This document shows, one piece after another, positions 17,283 through 26,357 of a stretch of 64,000 nucleotides of DNA. A program made the translations under genes and the position numbers. Every line of letters starts with the position of its first letter. Within the stretch, counting starts at the first letter, position 1. The stretch comes from CAYQMF01 sp964418595 (GTDB lineage Bacteria > Planctomycetota > UBA1135 > UBA2386): the NCBI GenBank assembly GCA_964418595.1, contig CAYQMF010000010.1, positions 1-64,000 on the forward strand. Reading direction: 5' to 3'. The notes beneath the pieces are model-generated. The model ran no database searches. It was not told the DNA's origin and worked only from the letters and a program-made list of their open reading frames with translations.

Positions 17283-18533
17283 GTGCATTCCCCGTCCTTC
17301 TTCCTCTTCGCCCTCGCCTGTGCGCTCGCTCCAGCAGCCGCTCAGGTCCTGCCAGGCCGCGCGCTGTGCGTCGTCCGAGCCGTCACGCCGGGCGGAGGCC
17401 TGATGTCGTTCGAGCCCCTGCGCGGCACACTCGCGCCGCTCGACACGACCGCCCTCGCGAACATGCGCCTGTCGGTCGGGTTCGCCGACCGCGGCGGCCT
17501 CGTGCTCGCGGGTGGGTCGCAGGCGTCGCTCAGCGACATCCTCGTGCGCGCGACGATGACCGCCAACACGGTGCATGCGCCGAGTCCCTATGTCCAGGGG
17601 CTCGTCGGCCGCGTCGTCGCGATGTTCCCGAGCGGCCTCGGCGGCGAACTGCTGATCGTGACGAACACCGGCGTGTTCGGTGCACCGATGCTCGGCGGTG
17701 CGGCCCGCCCCATGACGCCGACGATCGCCGACATGGGTAACACCGACGCGGCCCTGGCGAGCACGACGATGCTGGTCACGACCGGATCCGATTCGCTGAT
17801 CGGAACCGGGCTCTGGCTCTTCGACACCGTCGCGCAATCTCTGCGCTTCGTCCCGCTGCGGCTGCCTCCGCCGTTGGTGGTGGCCAGCGGGCCGAGCGCC
17901 GGCACCGTGCTCATCGGGGACAGCAGCGGCCAGGTGTGGACGCACGAACTCGCGACGCAGGCGCAGACCCCGTTCGCACGGGTGAGCGCAAACCCCCTGA
18001 CCACGCTCGTCGCGAATCCCGATCAGCGGCAGTGGCTCGCATCATCCAGCGGCGCGATCCATGTGTTCAGGAGCGCCACAACCGTCGTGACCTGGCCGCT
18101 GCCGACCACGGCGTGGGCCATGACGTACCGGGCCTTCGAGTCGTTGGTGAGCCTCCGTGGCGTGGGCTGCCAGGGCACGGGGCCACAGCCCGTCGAACTG
18201 AGCGCCCTGGGACGCCCGACGCCCGGCAACAGCTCGTTCGTTCTGACGCTCGCCTCGGGACCGGCGCACTCCATCGCGATCCTGCTGCTCGGCGGCGATC
18301 GCCTCGACATCGGCCTCGATGCGTTCGGGCTTCGCGGCTGCCGTCTCTACACGACTCCGCTGATCACGCTGGGCGCGAGCACCGGCGCGACCGGCGGCGC
18401 GCAGTACCCCCTGCCCGTACCTCCCGACCCCGACCTCGTGGGAGGATCGTTGCAGGCGCAGTGGCTGGTGCGCGATCCGGGCGCCAACCCTGGCGGCTTC
18501 ACGACGACCAACGCGGGGTCGATCGGGTTCTAG
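17283..18533 (+). CDS. Secreted propeller-like protein with planctomycete C-terminal GC/GC domain
   Basis: About 416 residues from GTG 17283, chosen because it begins directly with a signal peptide (FFLFALACALAPAAAQ); ATG 17217 would add 22 Arg/Pro-rich residues. Residues ~25-290 look like a small propeller or repeat region. The last ~125 residues carry VGCQGTG, a PxxGNSSF strand, LLLGG, GCRLYTTP, PVPPDPDLVGG, QWLVRDPGANPGG and TTTNAG. The same pattern appears in the FG-GAP protein at 62973 and, broken, at 57430-58141, so it is a mobile C-terminal module in this genome. The function is unknown. It is 95 bp from the MoxR operon's last gene and converges on rodA. Confidence 0.75.
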   Translation: MHSPSFFLFALACALAPAAAQVLPGRALCVVRAVTPGGGLMSFEPLRGTLAPLDTTALANMRLSVGFADRGGLVLAGGSQASLSDILVRATMTANTVHAPSPYVQGLVGRVVAMFPSGLGGELLIVTNTGVFGAPMLGGAARPMTPTIADMGNTDAALASTTMLVTTGSDSLIGTGLWLFDTVAQSLRFVPLRLPPPLVVASGPSAGTVLIGDSSGQVWTHELATQAQTPFARVSANPLTTLVANPDQRQWLASSSGAIHVFRSATTVVTWPLPTTAWAMTYRAFESLVSLRGVGCQGTGPQPVELSALGRPTPGNSSFVLTLASGPAHSIAILLLGGDRLDIGLDAFGLRGCRLYTTPLITLGASTGATGGAQYPLPVPPDPDLVGGSLQAQWLVRDPGANPGGFTTTNAGSIGF

Positions 18534-18570
18534 GCGGCTGGCCTGCGATGCGTGCAGGGCGCGCCAGACC

Positions 18571-19782
18571 TCACGTGAAGCCGTCCGCGGCGAGCACCGG
18601 CTCGCGGCGCGCGCTGACGGACAGCGCAAGCGACACGCCGAGCAATGCCGTCAGCGTCGAACTCCCGCCGTAGCTCACGAGCGGCATCGGCAGGCCGGTG
18701 GCCGGCACCAGCCACGCGCAAACAGCAGCGTGCATGAGGCTCTGGGCACCGAGGTACGTGGCGACACCCACCACGACCAGTCGCCCGAAGCGTTCGCGCG
18801 AGCGAGCGGCGATCCACAGCAGCCGCAGCGCGAGCAGCACCTGCAGCCCCAGCACGCCGCTGCACCCGAGCAGGCCGGTCTCCTCCGCGACCACCGCGAA
18901 CACGTAGTCGCTCTCGCGGTACGGCAGGAACTCGTGGATGTTCTGGGGCCCGCGCCCGACGCCGAACCCCGACCAGCCGCCGCTCCCGATCGCGATGAGC
19001 GCCTGCCACGGTTGGTACGCGGTGTCGCGCAGGCGCGCCCGCATGTTCTCGCGCGCGGCCTTCGCAGCCGCTTCGGCCTCGACGTCACCCTCGTCCGCCG
19101 CCTGGGCCGAGGCGAGGTCGAGTTCAGGCTGCCAGGCGAAGTGCTCTCGCCACGTGTCGATGCGCTTGCGCTGGTAGTCGTGCATCACGAAGTAACCGAG
19201 CAAGCCCACCGCAGTGCCGACCAGCGCAACCCCGACGATGGCGCGCGGTGGTGCCCCGGCGACGAAGCACATCGCAAACAGCACGGGCCAGAGCACGAGC
19301 GAACTGCCGAGATCCGGCTGCTTCAGGATGAACGCAGCGGGCACGCACGCGATCGCGATCGGCACGAGCAGGCCGTCCCAGGTCTGCGCCTTGTGCCGGA
19401 AGCGGAGGTATGACGCCAGCGCCAGGATCATGCCGAGCTTGGCGAACTCCGAAGGCTGCAGCAGGAACCCGCCAGGGAGCTTGTACCAGCGCTGCGCACC
19501 GTTGACGATGACCCCGAACCAGGGCAGCAGCAGGAGCGCGCCAACCGTCCCCGCATAGAGCAACCACGCGGCCCGCATCACGCGCGCGTAGTGCGTGCCC
19601 ACGGTGACCGCGCCGAGCACGGCGCCCATCCCCAACACGATGGCCTGCTTGCCGGCCAGCGACCGCCCGGACACGTCGTCGCCGGTCGCGGAATCGATGA
19701 AGACGAGTCCGCACAGCGCGAGCGCGCCGGTGATCACGACGGTGACCCAGTCCAGGTCGGTCATCACCCGGCGGAGCTTCAT
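18571..19782 (-). CDS. rodA: RodA, SEDS-family peptidoglycan glycosyltransferase
   Basis: 403 residues from ATG 19782, overlapping the mrdA stop by ATGA. About ten membrane helices. SEDS signatures are present: GPQNIHEFLPYRESDYVFAV in the large loop (the family pattern with the catalytic-type Asp), the following EETGLLG, and VSYGGSS near the C-terminus. An extracytoplasmic loop is unusually Ala/Glu-rich (ASAQAADEGDVEAEAAAKAA, ~residues 220-240). RodA polymerises glycan strands from lipid II in the lateral-wall machinery and pairs with PBP2, encoded immediately upstream. It is the last gene of the mre operon, which argues for RodA rather than FtsW. Confidence 0.93.
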   Translation of the reverse strand: MKLRRVMTDLDWVTVVITGALALCGLVFIDSATGDDVSGRSLAGKQAIVLGMGAVLGAVTVGTHYARVMRAAWLLYAGTVGALLLLPWFGVIVNGAQRWYKLPGGFLLQPSEFAKLGMILALASYLRFRHKAQTWDGLLVPIAIACVPAAFILKQPDLGSSLVLWPVLFAMCFVAGAPPRAIVGVALVGTAVGLLGYFVMHDYQRKRIDTWREHFAWQPELDLASAQAADEGDVEAEAAAKAARENMRARLRDTAYQPWQALIAIGSGGWSGFGVGRGPQNIHEFLPYRESDYVFAVVAEETGLLGCSGVLGLQVLLALRLLWIAARSRERFGRLVVVGVATYLGAQSLMHAAVCAWLVPATGLPMPLVSYGGSSTLTALLGVSLALSVSARREPVLAADGFT

Positions 19783-22022
19783 CGCTCCTCGAGGCCGTCG
19801 AGCCAGCGCCGGCGCAGATCCGCATCCGGATGCTCGAGGATCCCGCGCAGGAACGCGCGCACCATGCCCGCCGAGTTCTTGCCGTGGTCGTCGACGACGT
19901 ACGCGACCGCAGCGAACGCCAGCGTCGGTCGGGCATTCGCGGCGAGGACGAACCCGGCGAACCAGGCATTGTTCTCGCCGGACTTCGCAACCTCCGCGGT
20001 CCCGGTCTTGCCGTGCACGCCGAGCTCCGCGAGCCCGGTCACCTCGCGCGCGGTCCCCGCGAGCACGCACTCACGCAGGCCGGCGCGCACCAGATCCAGG
20101 TCTCCGGACGTGACCGGCAAAGGCAGCGGTGCCGGGCGCGCCAGCTCCTGCACGACCCCCACCGTCGGCAGCGAGCCCGTCGCCAGGGCCGCATAGGCCC
20201 GCGCCACCATCACGGCGTTCGCGTCGACGCCATAGCCGATTCCCATCTGCGCCAGGACGTGGTTGCCGGAGACCAGCGCGCTGGCGGCGGAACCGGAGAT
20301 GCCGGGCACGCTGCGCTGGTAGAAGCCCGGCATCGCTTCGGGAAAGTCACACCAACCGGCACGCGCGTAGGCACGCTGCAGGCCGGCGAGCCCGAGGCCC
20401 TCGCTGAGCTGGAAGAAGAACACGTTGCACGAACGGCTCAGCGCGTACACCGGGTCCCTCGCATCCGAGCCATGCTGGCCATCGCAGCGGAGCTGGCGCC
20501 GCATGCCGATCGGCGTGTAGGTCCTGGCGCACGCCGCAAGGTCGGCGCGCGCCACATGCGGAGTGCCCTCGCGCTCCGCCACGAGCTGCTCGAGCAGGAC
20601 GAACGGCTTGGCCAGCGACCCGACGTAGCCGGTCGAACGCCACGTCGCGGCGGGCGATGTCAGCCGCGGCCGGGGCCCGTCCTTCCCCGGCAGTTCGAGC
20701 GGCCGGCCCGCGATCGCAAGCAGGTCACCGGTGCGCGCGTCGAGCACGACCATCGCGGTGTCCATGCCGCGCGCGTTCTCGTCGAGGACACGCTCCAGGA
20801 TCTCCTGCAGACGCAGGTCGATGGTCAGGTGCACGTCCATGCCCGGCGCCACGTCGAGACTGCGGTAGAGCAGTTGCTCGCGCGCGCGCCGATCGCGCTC
20901 CACCCACCGCAGACCGGGCTGGCCCGCAAGGATCTCGTCGGCCGCCGCCTCGACACCGGAGCGACCGACGCGGCCCTCGAACCAGATCCGCCGCCCGAGG
21001 AATGACTTTGCCCGATCCTCGAGCCGGGTCGCCGCCTCGTCCTCGAGTCCATCGGCGTCGGGAAACACCTGCGCCAGCTCCGCGCCCTCGATCATCGCCG
21101 CCGCTTCGTGCTCGGCGGCCGCGCGCTCCGCGGCCCGCTTCGTGTCACTGGGGTTCGCCATCGCGCCGTAGCCGGTGACGGCGCCCAGCACGGTGCGCAG
21201 CGACGGCCAGCGCAAGAGGTCGGCCGGCTCGCGTTCCACCGTCGAGCGCGCCAAGAGCCCCGGCCACGATTCGGCGGCCAGCGCGAGTTCGGCCACGACC
21301 TCGTGGGGAAGGTTGCGCCCGACCACGACTGGCGGCGGCCTGACGTCCGGCTGGGCAGCGTGCGCGGCGCGCAACTCCTCGAGGACGGCGATCAGCGAGC
21401 GCCCGCCGGCCAGCCGGGCGTCGAGCGCGACCAGTTCCGCATGGCGATCGCGCATGAAGGTCACGGCGCGCGCGGACTCCACGCCGATCACCGCGGCGAT
21501 CGGGGTCATCGCCTGCGCCCGGATCGGCGGCACGAGGCGGCGCGCCATCTCCTGACGGCTGACACCCGCGACCGCGGCACCGAGCCCATACACGTAGAAG
21601 CGGAGGTCGCGTGCGAGGTCGCGCGGGCTGACCTCGTTGCTCAGGTTGGCCACCGGCATGGCCAACAACCGCTGCCACGCCGCGTCCACCCCGGCGCCCG
21701 CGTCCGCGTAACCGAACGCCCCAGGGCTCAGCAGGCTCGCCGCGCTGATCGCCATGCCGAGCGGGTGCTCGCGCCGGAACGCCGTGTAGTCCAGCTCGAC
21801 GGCGAAGTTGGCCACATCGGACACGAGCACGACCCCATTGCGATCGAGGATCGACCCGCGACGCGTCGGCACGTCGCGAAACGCCCAGCGGTTGCGGAAG
21901 CTCCGCTCGAGCCAGGTCGCGTGGTCGGTGACCATGAGGTCTGCGAGCGCCAGGACGACCGCCAGCGCCCCCGCCACCAGGGCCAGGGCGACGATCGCGA
22001 TGCGACGCCCGGACGTCGTCAT
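19779..22022 (-). CDS. mrdA: Penicillin-binding protein 2 (class B transpeptidase)
   Basis: 747 residues from ATG 22022, overlapping mreD by ATGA. An N-terminal signal-anchor (IAIVALALVAGALAVVLALA) is followed by PTRRGSILDRNG, the conserved start of the PBP2 non-catalytic region. All three transpeptidase motifs are present: SLAK (~residue 469), SCN (~531) and KTG (~672). The enzyme cross-links peptidoglycan in the periplasm with RodA. The linker between the anchor and catalytic domain is longer than usual and Ala/Glu-rich. Intact active-site residues mean this planctomycete keeps a functional lateral-wall synthase. Confidence 0.94.
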   Translation of the reverse strand: MTTSGRRIAIVALALVAGALAVVLALADLMVTDHATWLERSFRNRWAFRDVPTRRGSILDRNGVVLVSDVANFAVELDYTAFRREHPLGMAISAASLLSPGAFGYADAGAGVDAAWQRLLAMPVANLSNEVSPRDLARDLRFYVYGLGAAVAGVSRQEMARRLVPPIRAQAMTPIAAVIGVESARAVTFMRDRHAELVALDARLAGGRSLIAVLEELRAAHAAQPDVRPPPVVVGRNLPHEVVAELALAAESWPGLLARSTVEREPADLLRWPSLRTVLGAVTGYGAMANPSDTKRAAERAAAEHEAAAMIEGAELAQVFPDADGLEDEAATRLEDRAKSFLGRRIWFEGRVGRSGVEAAADEILAGQPGLRWVERDRRAREQLLYRSLDVAPGMDVHLTIDLRLQEILERVLDENARGMDTAMVVLDARTGDLLAIAGRPLELPGKDGPRPRLTSPAATWRSTGYVGSLAKPFVLLEQLVAEREGTPHVARADLAACARTYTPIGMRRQLRCDGQHGSDARDPVYALSRSCNVFFFQLSEGLGLAGLQRAYARAGWCDFPEAMPGFYQRSVPGISGSAASALVSGNHVLAQMGIGYGVDANAVMVARAYAALATGSLPTVGVVQELARPAPLPLPVTSGDLDLVRAGLRECVLAGTAREVTGLAELGVHGKTGTAEVAKSGENNAWFAGFVLAANARPTLAFAAVAYVVDDHGKNSAGMVRAFLRGILEHPDADLRRRWLDGLEER

Positions 22023-22516
22023 CCCTGACGCTCCCGGAAGAAGCACAACGGCGGCAGCCTGCGGAGCAGGAGGGCGAGCAGAGGCGTCGCCACCATGCTC
22101 CAGGCGACGAGGCGCAGACCTGGCACGGGCAACGCAAGCGGCGCGGTCTCGACCAGCCGCTGCAACAGGATCGACAGCCGCGGCAACAGCACGGCGAGGA
22201 GTGCCGCTCCCCCCATCTGCCACACGAACGCGCCATGGCCGGCGAGCCGCCGCAACGGAAACAGCGCGGCGATGGGAATCCCGACCACGAGAACGTGCAC
22301 CGCCGGTGCCCCGCCGTGCACCGCTGCGCGTCCCAGCGCCGCGCAGAACACGAACCAGGGCAGCATCCCGGCCCGGACGGTGAAGACGCCGAGCAGGCAA
22401 AGGGTCACCGTCAGGTCGACGTGCCAGGCGCCAGCATGGACCTGCGTCCACGCATCCGCGACGAAGCACCAGGCCGCGAGGAGGAACCACAGCAACGAAG
22501 GGACGAGGAGACTCAT
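22019..22516 (-). CDS. mreD: MreD-like integral membrane protein
   Basis: 165 residues from ATG 22516, which overlaps the mreC stop; an upstream in-frame start would add eight residues inside mreC. Five or so hydrophobic helices and almost no soluble part match the size and shape of MreD, a poorly conserved Rod-complex protein. The assignment rests mainly on position between mreC and mrdA, since sequence similarity to MreD is hard to see by eye. Confidence 0.8.
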   Translation of the reverse strand: MSLLVPSLLWFLLAAWCFVADAWTQVHAGAWHVDLTVTLCLLGVFTVRAGMLPWFVFCAALGRAAVHGGAPAVHVLVVGIPIAALFPLRRLAGHGAFVWQMGGAALLAVLLPRLSILLQRLVETAPLALPVPGLRLVAWSMVATPLLALLLRRLPPLCFFRERQG

Positions 22517-23859
22517 CGCCTGCGCTCCGCGACGACGCACGCCGACAGCTCGCCCACGTCGAAGGCACGCTGCTGCACGACGGCACGTCGGCCTGCGGCA
22601 TCGATGGGGCGCAGTTCACCCACGAAGAGGCCGGCGGGCGCGAACCGGCCGTTGCCTCCGGTGAGCAGGATGCCGGCGAACGGCACCGGCACGGCATCGA
22701 ACTCGAGTTCGACCAGAGTGCCGACGCGCGCGACGGCGCGGGCCGAGCACTCGATCGGCGCCATCCCCTGGACGCGGGGCACCAGCACGAACGACCATCG
22801 CGTCCGATCCATCCCGAAGATGGTCGCCGTGGCATCGCCGGGTCCGGCGCTGTCGACCATCCCGACCAGCCGATGCGAGCCCGCGACCACCGCGGCACCG
22901 ACCGGCACGCGCTGCGAACCCGTGAGCAGGTGCACCCGCCTCCCGCCGGGCAGCAGGGCGCCGCTGACGCGTGTTCGCGCCGTGGTGGTCGCCAGGCTCG
23001 GATCCGGCCCGGACCGCGGCGACGACGGCCGCCAGAGGACGACCGACGAGATCGCGCGCGGGTCGTAGTCGGGATCGAGATAGAACCCCACCGGCACCGC
23101 GGTGCGTTCGCCCGCCGCGTAGCCCCACACCTGCAACGTGCCCAGGCGCAAGCCCGGCGGCAGCAACCGGCTGGCACTCGTCGCGTTGGCCGCGACCGTG
23201 TGCACGGCGTGGCCCCCGCCCGGAATCTGCGCCGCCCGGTATGGATCCTCGAGGAGCGTGCCCCGCATCGGCCACGCATCGATCTTGCTGGCCGGCTCGA
23301 ACACCATGCGCAGGTCGGCGCCATCGGCGATGGCTGCAGCGCCCAGCACTCGCCGGGGCGGCGCCGCGCGCGGCCGGTAGTGCAGGCAGCGCACCGTCGC
23401 CAGTTCCGACTCCGGGGCGTCCTCTGGGCGACCGACGAAACCCACCACGCTGGCGCTGTGCGTCACGATGTCGACGCAACCCGCGATGTCGGCCCAGGGG
23501 CGATCGAGCACCAGCAGGGACGGCAGACCGGCCGGCCCGGGCACCAGCCGATCGATCACCCGACACGGGATCGGCTCGAGGCCAGTCATCGCGCTGCCTG
23601 CCGGCATGAGCGCCGCACCGACCTCCCGCGCCACGCCCTCGCGCACGATCTCGTCGAGGTCGGCGTCCTGGTCCGCGGCCGCGCGCGCCACGGTGCCGCC
23701 GAGCACGTGCAGGGCGCGCAGCGGCAGGCAGACCGCCCAGCGCAGCCAGCCCTCGGCGGCAGCGCTGCCGCGGGGGAAGAGCGCGAGCGCGGCCGCGACC
23801 ACCAGCGCCCCGTACAAACCCACGGGGAACCAAGGCGCCGCAGCCGGGGCGCGCTTCAC
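22513..23859 (-). CDS. mreC: MreC-like rod-shape protein (divergent)
   Basis: 448 residues from GTG 23859, overlapping the mreB stop by GTGA. One N-terminal membrane helix (GLYGALVVAAALALFP) is followed by a beta-rich periplasmic part with repeated short barrel-like segments. The central coiled coil that usually links the helix to the barrels in MreC is short or absent, and the protein is longer than typical MreC (~280-350 residues). MreC organises the Rod complex by contacting PBP2. The call rests on topology plus position between mreB and mreD; the sequence itself is divergent. Confidence 0.78.
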   Translation of the reverse strand: MKRAPAAAPWFPVGLYGALVVAAALALFPRGSAAAEGWLRWAVCLPLRALHVLGGTVARAAADQDADLDEIVREGVAREVGAALMPAGSAMTGLEPIPCRVIDRLVPGPAGLPSLLVLDRPWADIAGCVDIVTHSASVVGFVGRPEDAPESELATVRCLHYRPRAAPPRRVLGAAAIADGADLRMVFEPASKIDAWPMRGTLLEDPYRAAQIPGGGHAVHTVAANATSASRLLPPGLRLGTLQVWGYAAGERTAVPVGFYLDPDYDPRAISSVVLWRPSSPRSGPDPSLATTTARTRVSGALLPGGRRVHLLTGSQRVPVGAAVVAGSHRLVGMVDSAGPGDATATIFGMDRTRWSFVLVPRVQGMAPIECSARAVARVGTLVELEFDAVPVPFAGILLTGGNGRFAPAGLFVGELRPIDAAGRRAVVQQRAFDVGELSACVVAERRR

Positions 23860-24914
23860 GCCAGATCGTCGCCGCCTTCGAGGAAGGCGGCGTACAGCTC
23901 GAGGTTCTCGAGGAAGATCCCGGTGCCCCGCGCCACGGCTTCGAGCGGACTCTCGGCGAGCCGCGTCGGCAGTTCGGTCTCGCGCTGGATGATCTCGCAC
24001 AGCCCGCGCAGCAGCGCACCGCCGCCGCACAGCGTGATGCCGGAGTGCACGAGGTCGGACGACAACTCCGGGGGCGTCCGCTCGAGCACGGTCTTGATCG
24101 CACCGATGATCCGCCGGACCGGCTCGAGCAACGCCGCACGCACGTCCTCCGAGCTGACGATGCAGCGTCGTGGCAGCCCGGTGAGCGAGTCGCGCCCGCA
24201 GACCTCGACCTCGAGTTCGGGCTCGAGCGGGAGACACGACCCCGCGGCGATCTTGAGCTTCTCCGACGTGATCTCGCCGACCAGCAGGTTGTACTTGTTG
24301 CGGATGTAGAGGGCGATCGCCTCGTTGAAGTCATCGCCGGCGACGCGCAGGCACTCGGCCTCGACGACGTTGGCGAGCGAGAGGACCGCCACCTCCGACG
24401 TGCCGCCACCGATGTCGACGACCATGCAGCCGTGCGGCTTGTGCACGGGCAGACGCGCGCCGATGCCGGCAGCCGTCGGTTCGTCGACCAGGAACACACG
24501 GCGTGCACCCGCCCGCTCCGCAGACCCGATGACGGCGCGCTTCTCCACCATCGTGATGCCCCAGGGCACCGCGATGACCACCTGCGGCTTCACCATCCGC
24601 CGCCCGCCCTGGGCCTTGCGGATGAAGTAGCGCAGCATCTTCTCGGTGATCTCGAAGTCGGCGATGACACCGCTGCGCATGGGTCGCACGGCCTGGAAGT
24701 GTGGTGGTGTGCGACCGAGGTACTCGATCGCCGCGTTGCCCACGGCGCCGCCGTCGAGCAGCACTTCGTTGCTGCCCTTGCGCACCGCGACGATCGACGG
24801 CTCGTTGAGCACGATGCCGCGATCCTTGAGGCACACCAACGTGTTGGCCGTGCCGAGATCGATCCCCATGTCGACGGACAGGGATCGCAGGAACCAGTCG
24901 GTGAGTCGGACCAT
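23856..24914 (-). CDS. mreB: MreB, actin-like cytoskeletal protein
   Basis: 352 residues from ATG 24914. Clear actin-fold nucleotide motifs: MGIDLGTANTLV (phosphate 1, ~16-27), VDIGGGTSEVAV (phosphate 2, ~165-176), LVDEPTAAGIGA and the adenosine motif GGGALLRGL. MreB forms membrane-associated filaments that position the cell-wall synthesis complex encoded by the four downstream genes. It is the first gene of the operon. The ~400 bp upstream hold hairpins but no obvious strong promoter. Confidence 0.97.
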   Translation of the reverse strand: MVRLTDWFLRSLSVDMGIDLGTANTLVCLKDRGIVLNEPSIVAVRKGSNEVLLDGGAVGNAAIEYLGRTPPHFQAVRPMRSGVIADFEITEKMLRYFIRKAQGGRRMVKPQVVIAVPWGITMVEKRAVIGSAERAGARRVFLVDEPTAAGIGARLPVHKPHGCMVVDIGGGTSEVAVLSLANVVEAECLRVAGDDFNEAIALYIRNKYNLLVGEITSEKLKIAAGSCLPLEPELEVEVCGRDSLTGLPRRCIVSSEDVRAALLEPVRRIIGAIKTVLERTPPELSSDLVHSGITLCGGGALLRGLCEIIQRETELPTRLAESPLEAVARGTGIFLENLELYAAFLEGGDDLA

Positions 24915-25187
24915 GGGTCAACGCCCTCCCGCGGGCGCAACCCGCGCGCGGACCGCGGCCCGCACATGCTGTCGTTGGCGGTCGTGGGTGCGACCGCAAT
25001 CGGTTGGGGCAACCGCCTGCCAACCGGGAACCCTGGATTGGTGCATGAACCCCTCCGCTCAGAGCCGGGTGCTTCGTCTGGATGGAACCGCCAGCACGAA
25101 ACCGTAGCCACGCTCCCGCGCGAAGGAAGCGGAAAGACGCGGGCTTGCGCGTGTCTGCCACCCCGCGAGAGGGGCCGTACAGCAGCA

Positions 25188-25219
25188 CAGCCGACCCCGG
25201 GCGAACCCGCGGTCGGCTG
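25188..25219 (-). terminator. Strong hairpin downstream of the 54-residue gene (possible terminator)
   Basis: A 9-bp perfect stem (CAGCCGACC with GGTCGGCTG) encloses a second stem CGGG/CCCG with a CGAA loop. No T-run follows on either strand, so it would be an atypical terminator or an RNA structure in the mreB leader. Confidence 0.4.
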
Positions 25220-25239
25220 CGTCTCATGTCCCGTAGACA

Positions 25240-25260
25240 CCTCGCCGTTGCGCGGCGAGG
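25240..25260. terminator. 7-bp hairpin, possible transcription end or leader structure
   Basis: CCTCGCC and GGCGAGG separated by seven bases. It lies 57 bp past the stop of the 54-residue gene on the minus strand. No U-tract. Confidence 0.35.
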
Positions 25261-25272
25261 CATGCGGTCAGG

Positions 25273-25329
25273 CCCTGAGTCAGGCCTGGTAGCCTGAATC
25301 AGGCCTGGTAGCCCGAATCAGACTTGGTA
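25273..25329 (-). repeat. Three tandem 19-bp repeats spanning the stop codon of a small gene
   Basis: Units at 25311-25329, 25292-25310 and 25273-25291, each reading TACCARGYCTGAYTCRGGS-like on the minus strand. Unit one contains the gene's own stop. Because 19 is not a multiple of three, the TGA of each unit falls in a different frame (25318-25320, 25299-25301, 25280-25282). Confidence 0.85.
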
Positions 25330-25482
25330 GAAGGCCGAGTACTGCAGGTAGGCGAGGACGACGGCGACCGCGAGCACCAGGAAGGTGGTCAGGACGATGC
25401 CGTCTTCGAAACCCAAACCCGGCTTGGCTTCGGTCTCCTCCGCCGGGGCGGCGGAGGCAGCAGGGGCTTTCTTGCGTGCCAT
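25318..25482 (-). CDS. 54-residue single-pass membrane protein
   Basis: Starts at ATG 25482, seven or eight bases after AAGGAG, a good ribosome-binding site located just past the upstream gene's stop. The product begins MARKKAPAASAAPAEETEAK, a basic then acidic Ala/Pro-rich tail, then FEDGIVLTTFLVLAVAVVLA, one membrane helix, and ends with an aromatic-rich LQYSAFYQV. It is probably anchored with a short outer tail. The upstream partner is a coiled-coil membrane protein 17 bp away on the same strand, so the two are likely coexpressed. No known family recognised. Confidence 0.75.
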   Translation of the reverse strand: MARKKAPAASAAPAEETEAKPGLGFEDGIVLTTFLVLAVAVVLAYLQYSAFYQV

Positions 25483-25499
25483 GTTGGTTCTCCTTGGGC

Positions 25500-26357
25500 T
25501 CAGCGGCCGGGCTGGGAATCGGCCTTGTCGCCCGCGCGGACGCTGGCGCCTTCGACCTTGACCGTCATCTTGCCGAAGAGGTTGTCGCCGTCGACCGCGT
25601 CGACCACGAACTCACCCTTGTACTTGCCGTCGCCGTGGATCGCGAGCGAGTGGCCCGGCTTGGGCTCACCGGCCTTCGAGTCCAGGCGCACCGTCACGAC
25701 GTTCCCGGTCGGACCGCCGACGACCACCACCGAGCCGGACATGGCCGGAACCACGCCAGGCAGCGCTCCGCCGAGCTTGTCCTTGACGTAGTCCAGGATC
25801 GTCCGCTGCTCGCCGATCGTGTCGTTGAGGCTCGCGACCATCGTGTTCTTCTCGGCGACTGTGCTCTCGAGGTCGCTGATCTTCGACTTCGCGGTGGTCA
25901 GGCTCGCCTCGGCGGCGACCTTGTCGCTCAGCGCCGAGTTGCGCTCCTCGCTCGCCTTCATGGCCAGCTTGTAGGCGTCATCGGCGCGGCCGGTGGCGGC
26001 GTCGACCTTCTCGCCCATGGTCGCCAGGTTGCTCTGCGCGGCCTTGAGCGTGCCCTCGAGCGACGTCAGTTGCGCCGACAGCCGCTCGTTTTCCTTGGTC
26101 GCCTCCTCGAGGCGGGCCTGGGTGCTCTTCTGCAGCGAGTCGGTGCTGGTCAGGTTGCGCTTGGACTCGTTGATGTCCGCCTGCAGGGCGGCAATCTCCG
26201 CGAGCCGTTGCTTCTCGCCAGCGTCGGCCTTGGCCACGACGTCGTCGTGCTTGGCCTTCCAGTTGGTGGCGTGCTTGAGGTAGGTACCGGCGAAGCCGAC
26301 GAAGGCGAACGCCAGCCCGAGGTTGAGAACAATGAAGACGCGGCCAATCGGGCTCAT
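25500..26357 (-). CDS. Membrane-anchored coiled-coil protein
   Basis: 285 residues from ATG 26357. An N-terminal anchor (VFIVLNLGLAFAFVGFAGTY) is followed by a long coiled coil (residues ~45-190), then a compact beta domain (~205-275) with SVVVVGGPTGNVVTVRLDSK, reminiscent of small SH3-like barrels such as the FlgT C-terminal domain. It probably projects from the membrane as a rod with a globular tip. It precedes the 54-residue membrane protein in the same transcription unit. The function is unknown. Confidence 0.75.
   Translation of the reverse strand: MSPIGRVFIVLNLGLAFAFVGFAGTYLKHATNWKAKHDDVVAKADAGEKQRLAEIAALQADINESKRNLTSTDSLQKSTQARLEEATKENERLSAQLTSLEGTLKAAQSNLATMGEKVDAATGRADDAYKLAMKASEERNSALSDKVAAEASLTTAKSKISDLESTVAEKNTMVASLNDTIGEQRTILDYVKDKLGGALPGVVPAMSGSVVVVGGPTGNVVTVRLDSKAGEPKPGHSLAIHGDGKYKGEFVVDAVDGDNLFGKMTVKVEGASVRAGDKADSQPGR

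Larger units (their letters stand above)
24915..25317. other. Non-coding region between the 54-residue membrane-protein gene and mreB
   Basis: 403 bp without a convincing gene. It must hold the mreB promoter on the minus strand, though no clear -35/-10 pair was found. Two strong inverted repeats (25188-25219 and 25240-25260) and a 19-bp tandem repeat (25273-25329) lie at the left-gene end. Two runs of short open frames on both strands look like composition artefacts. Confidence 0.6.
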
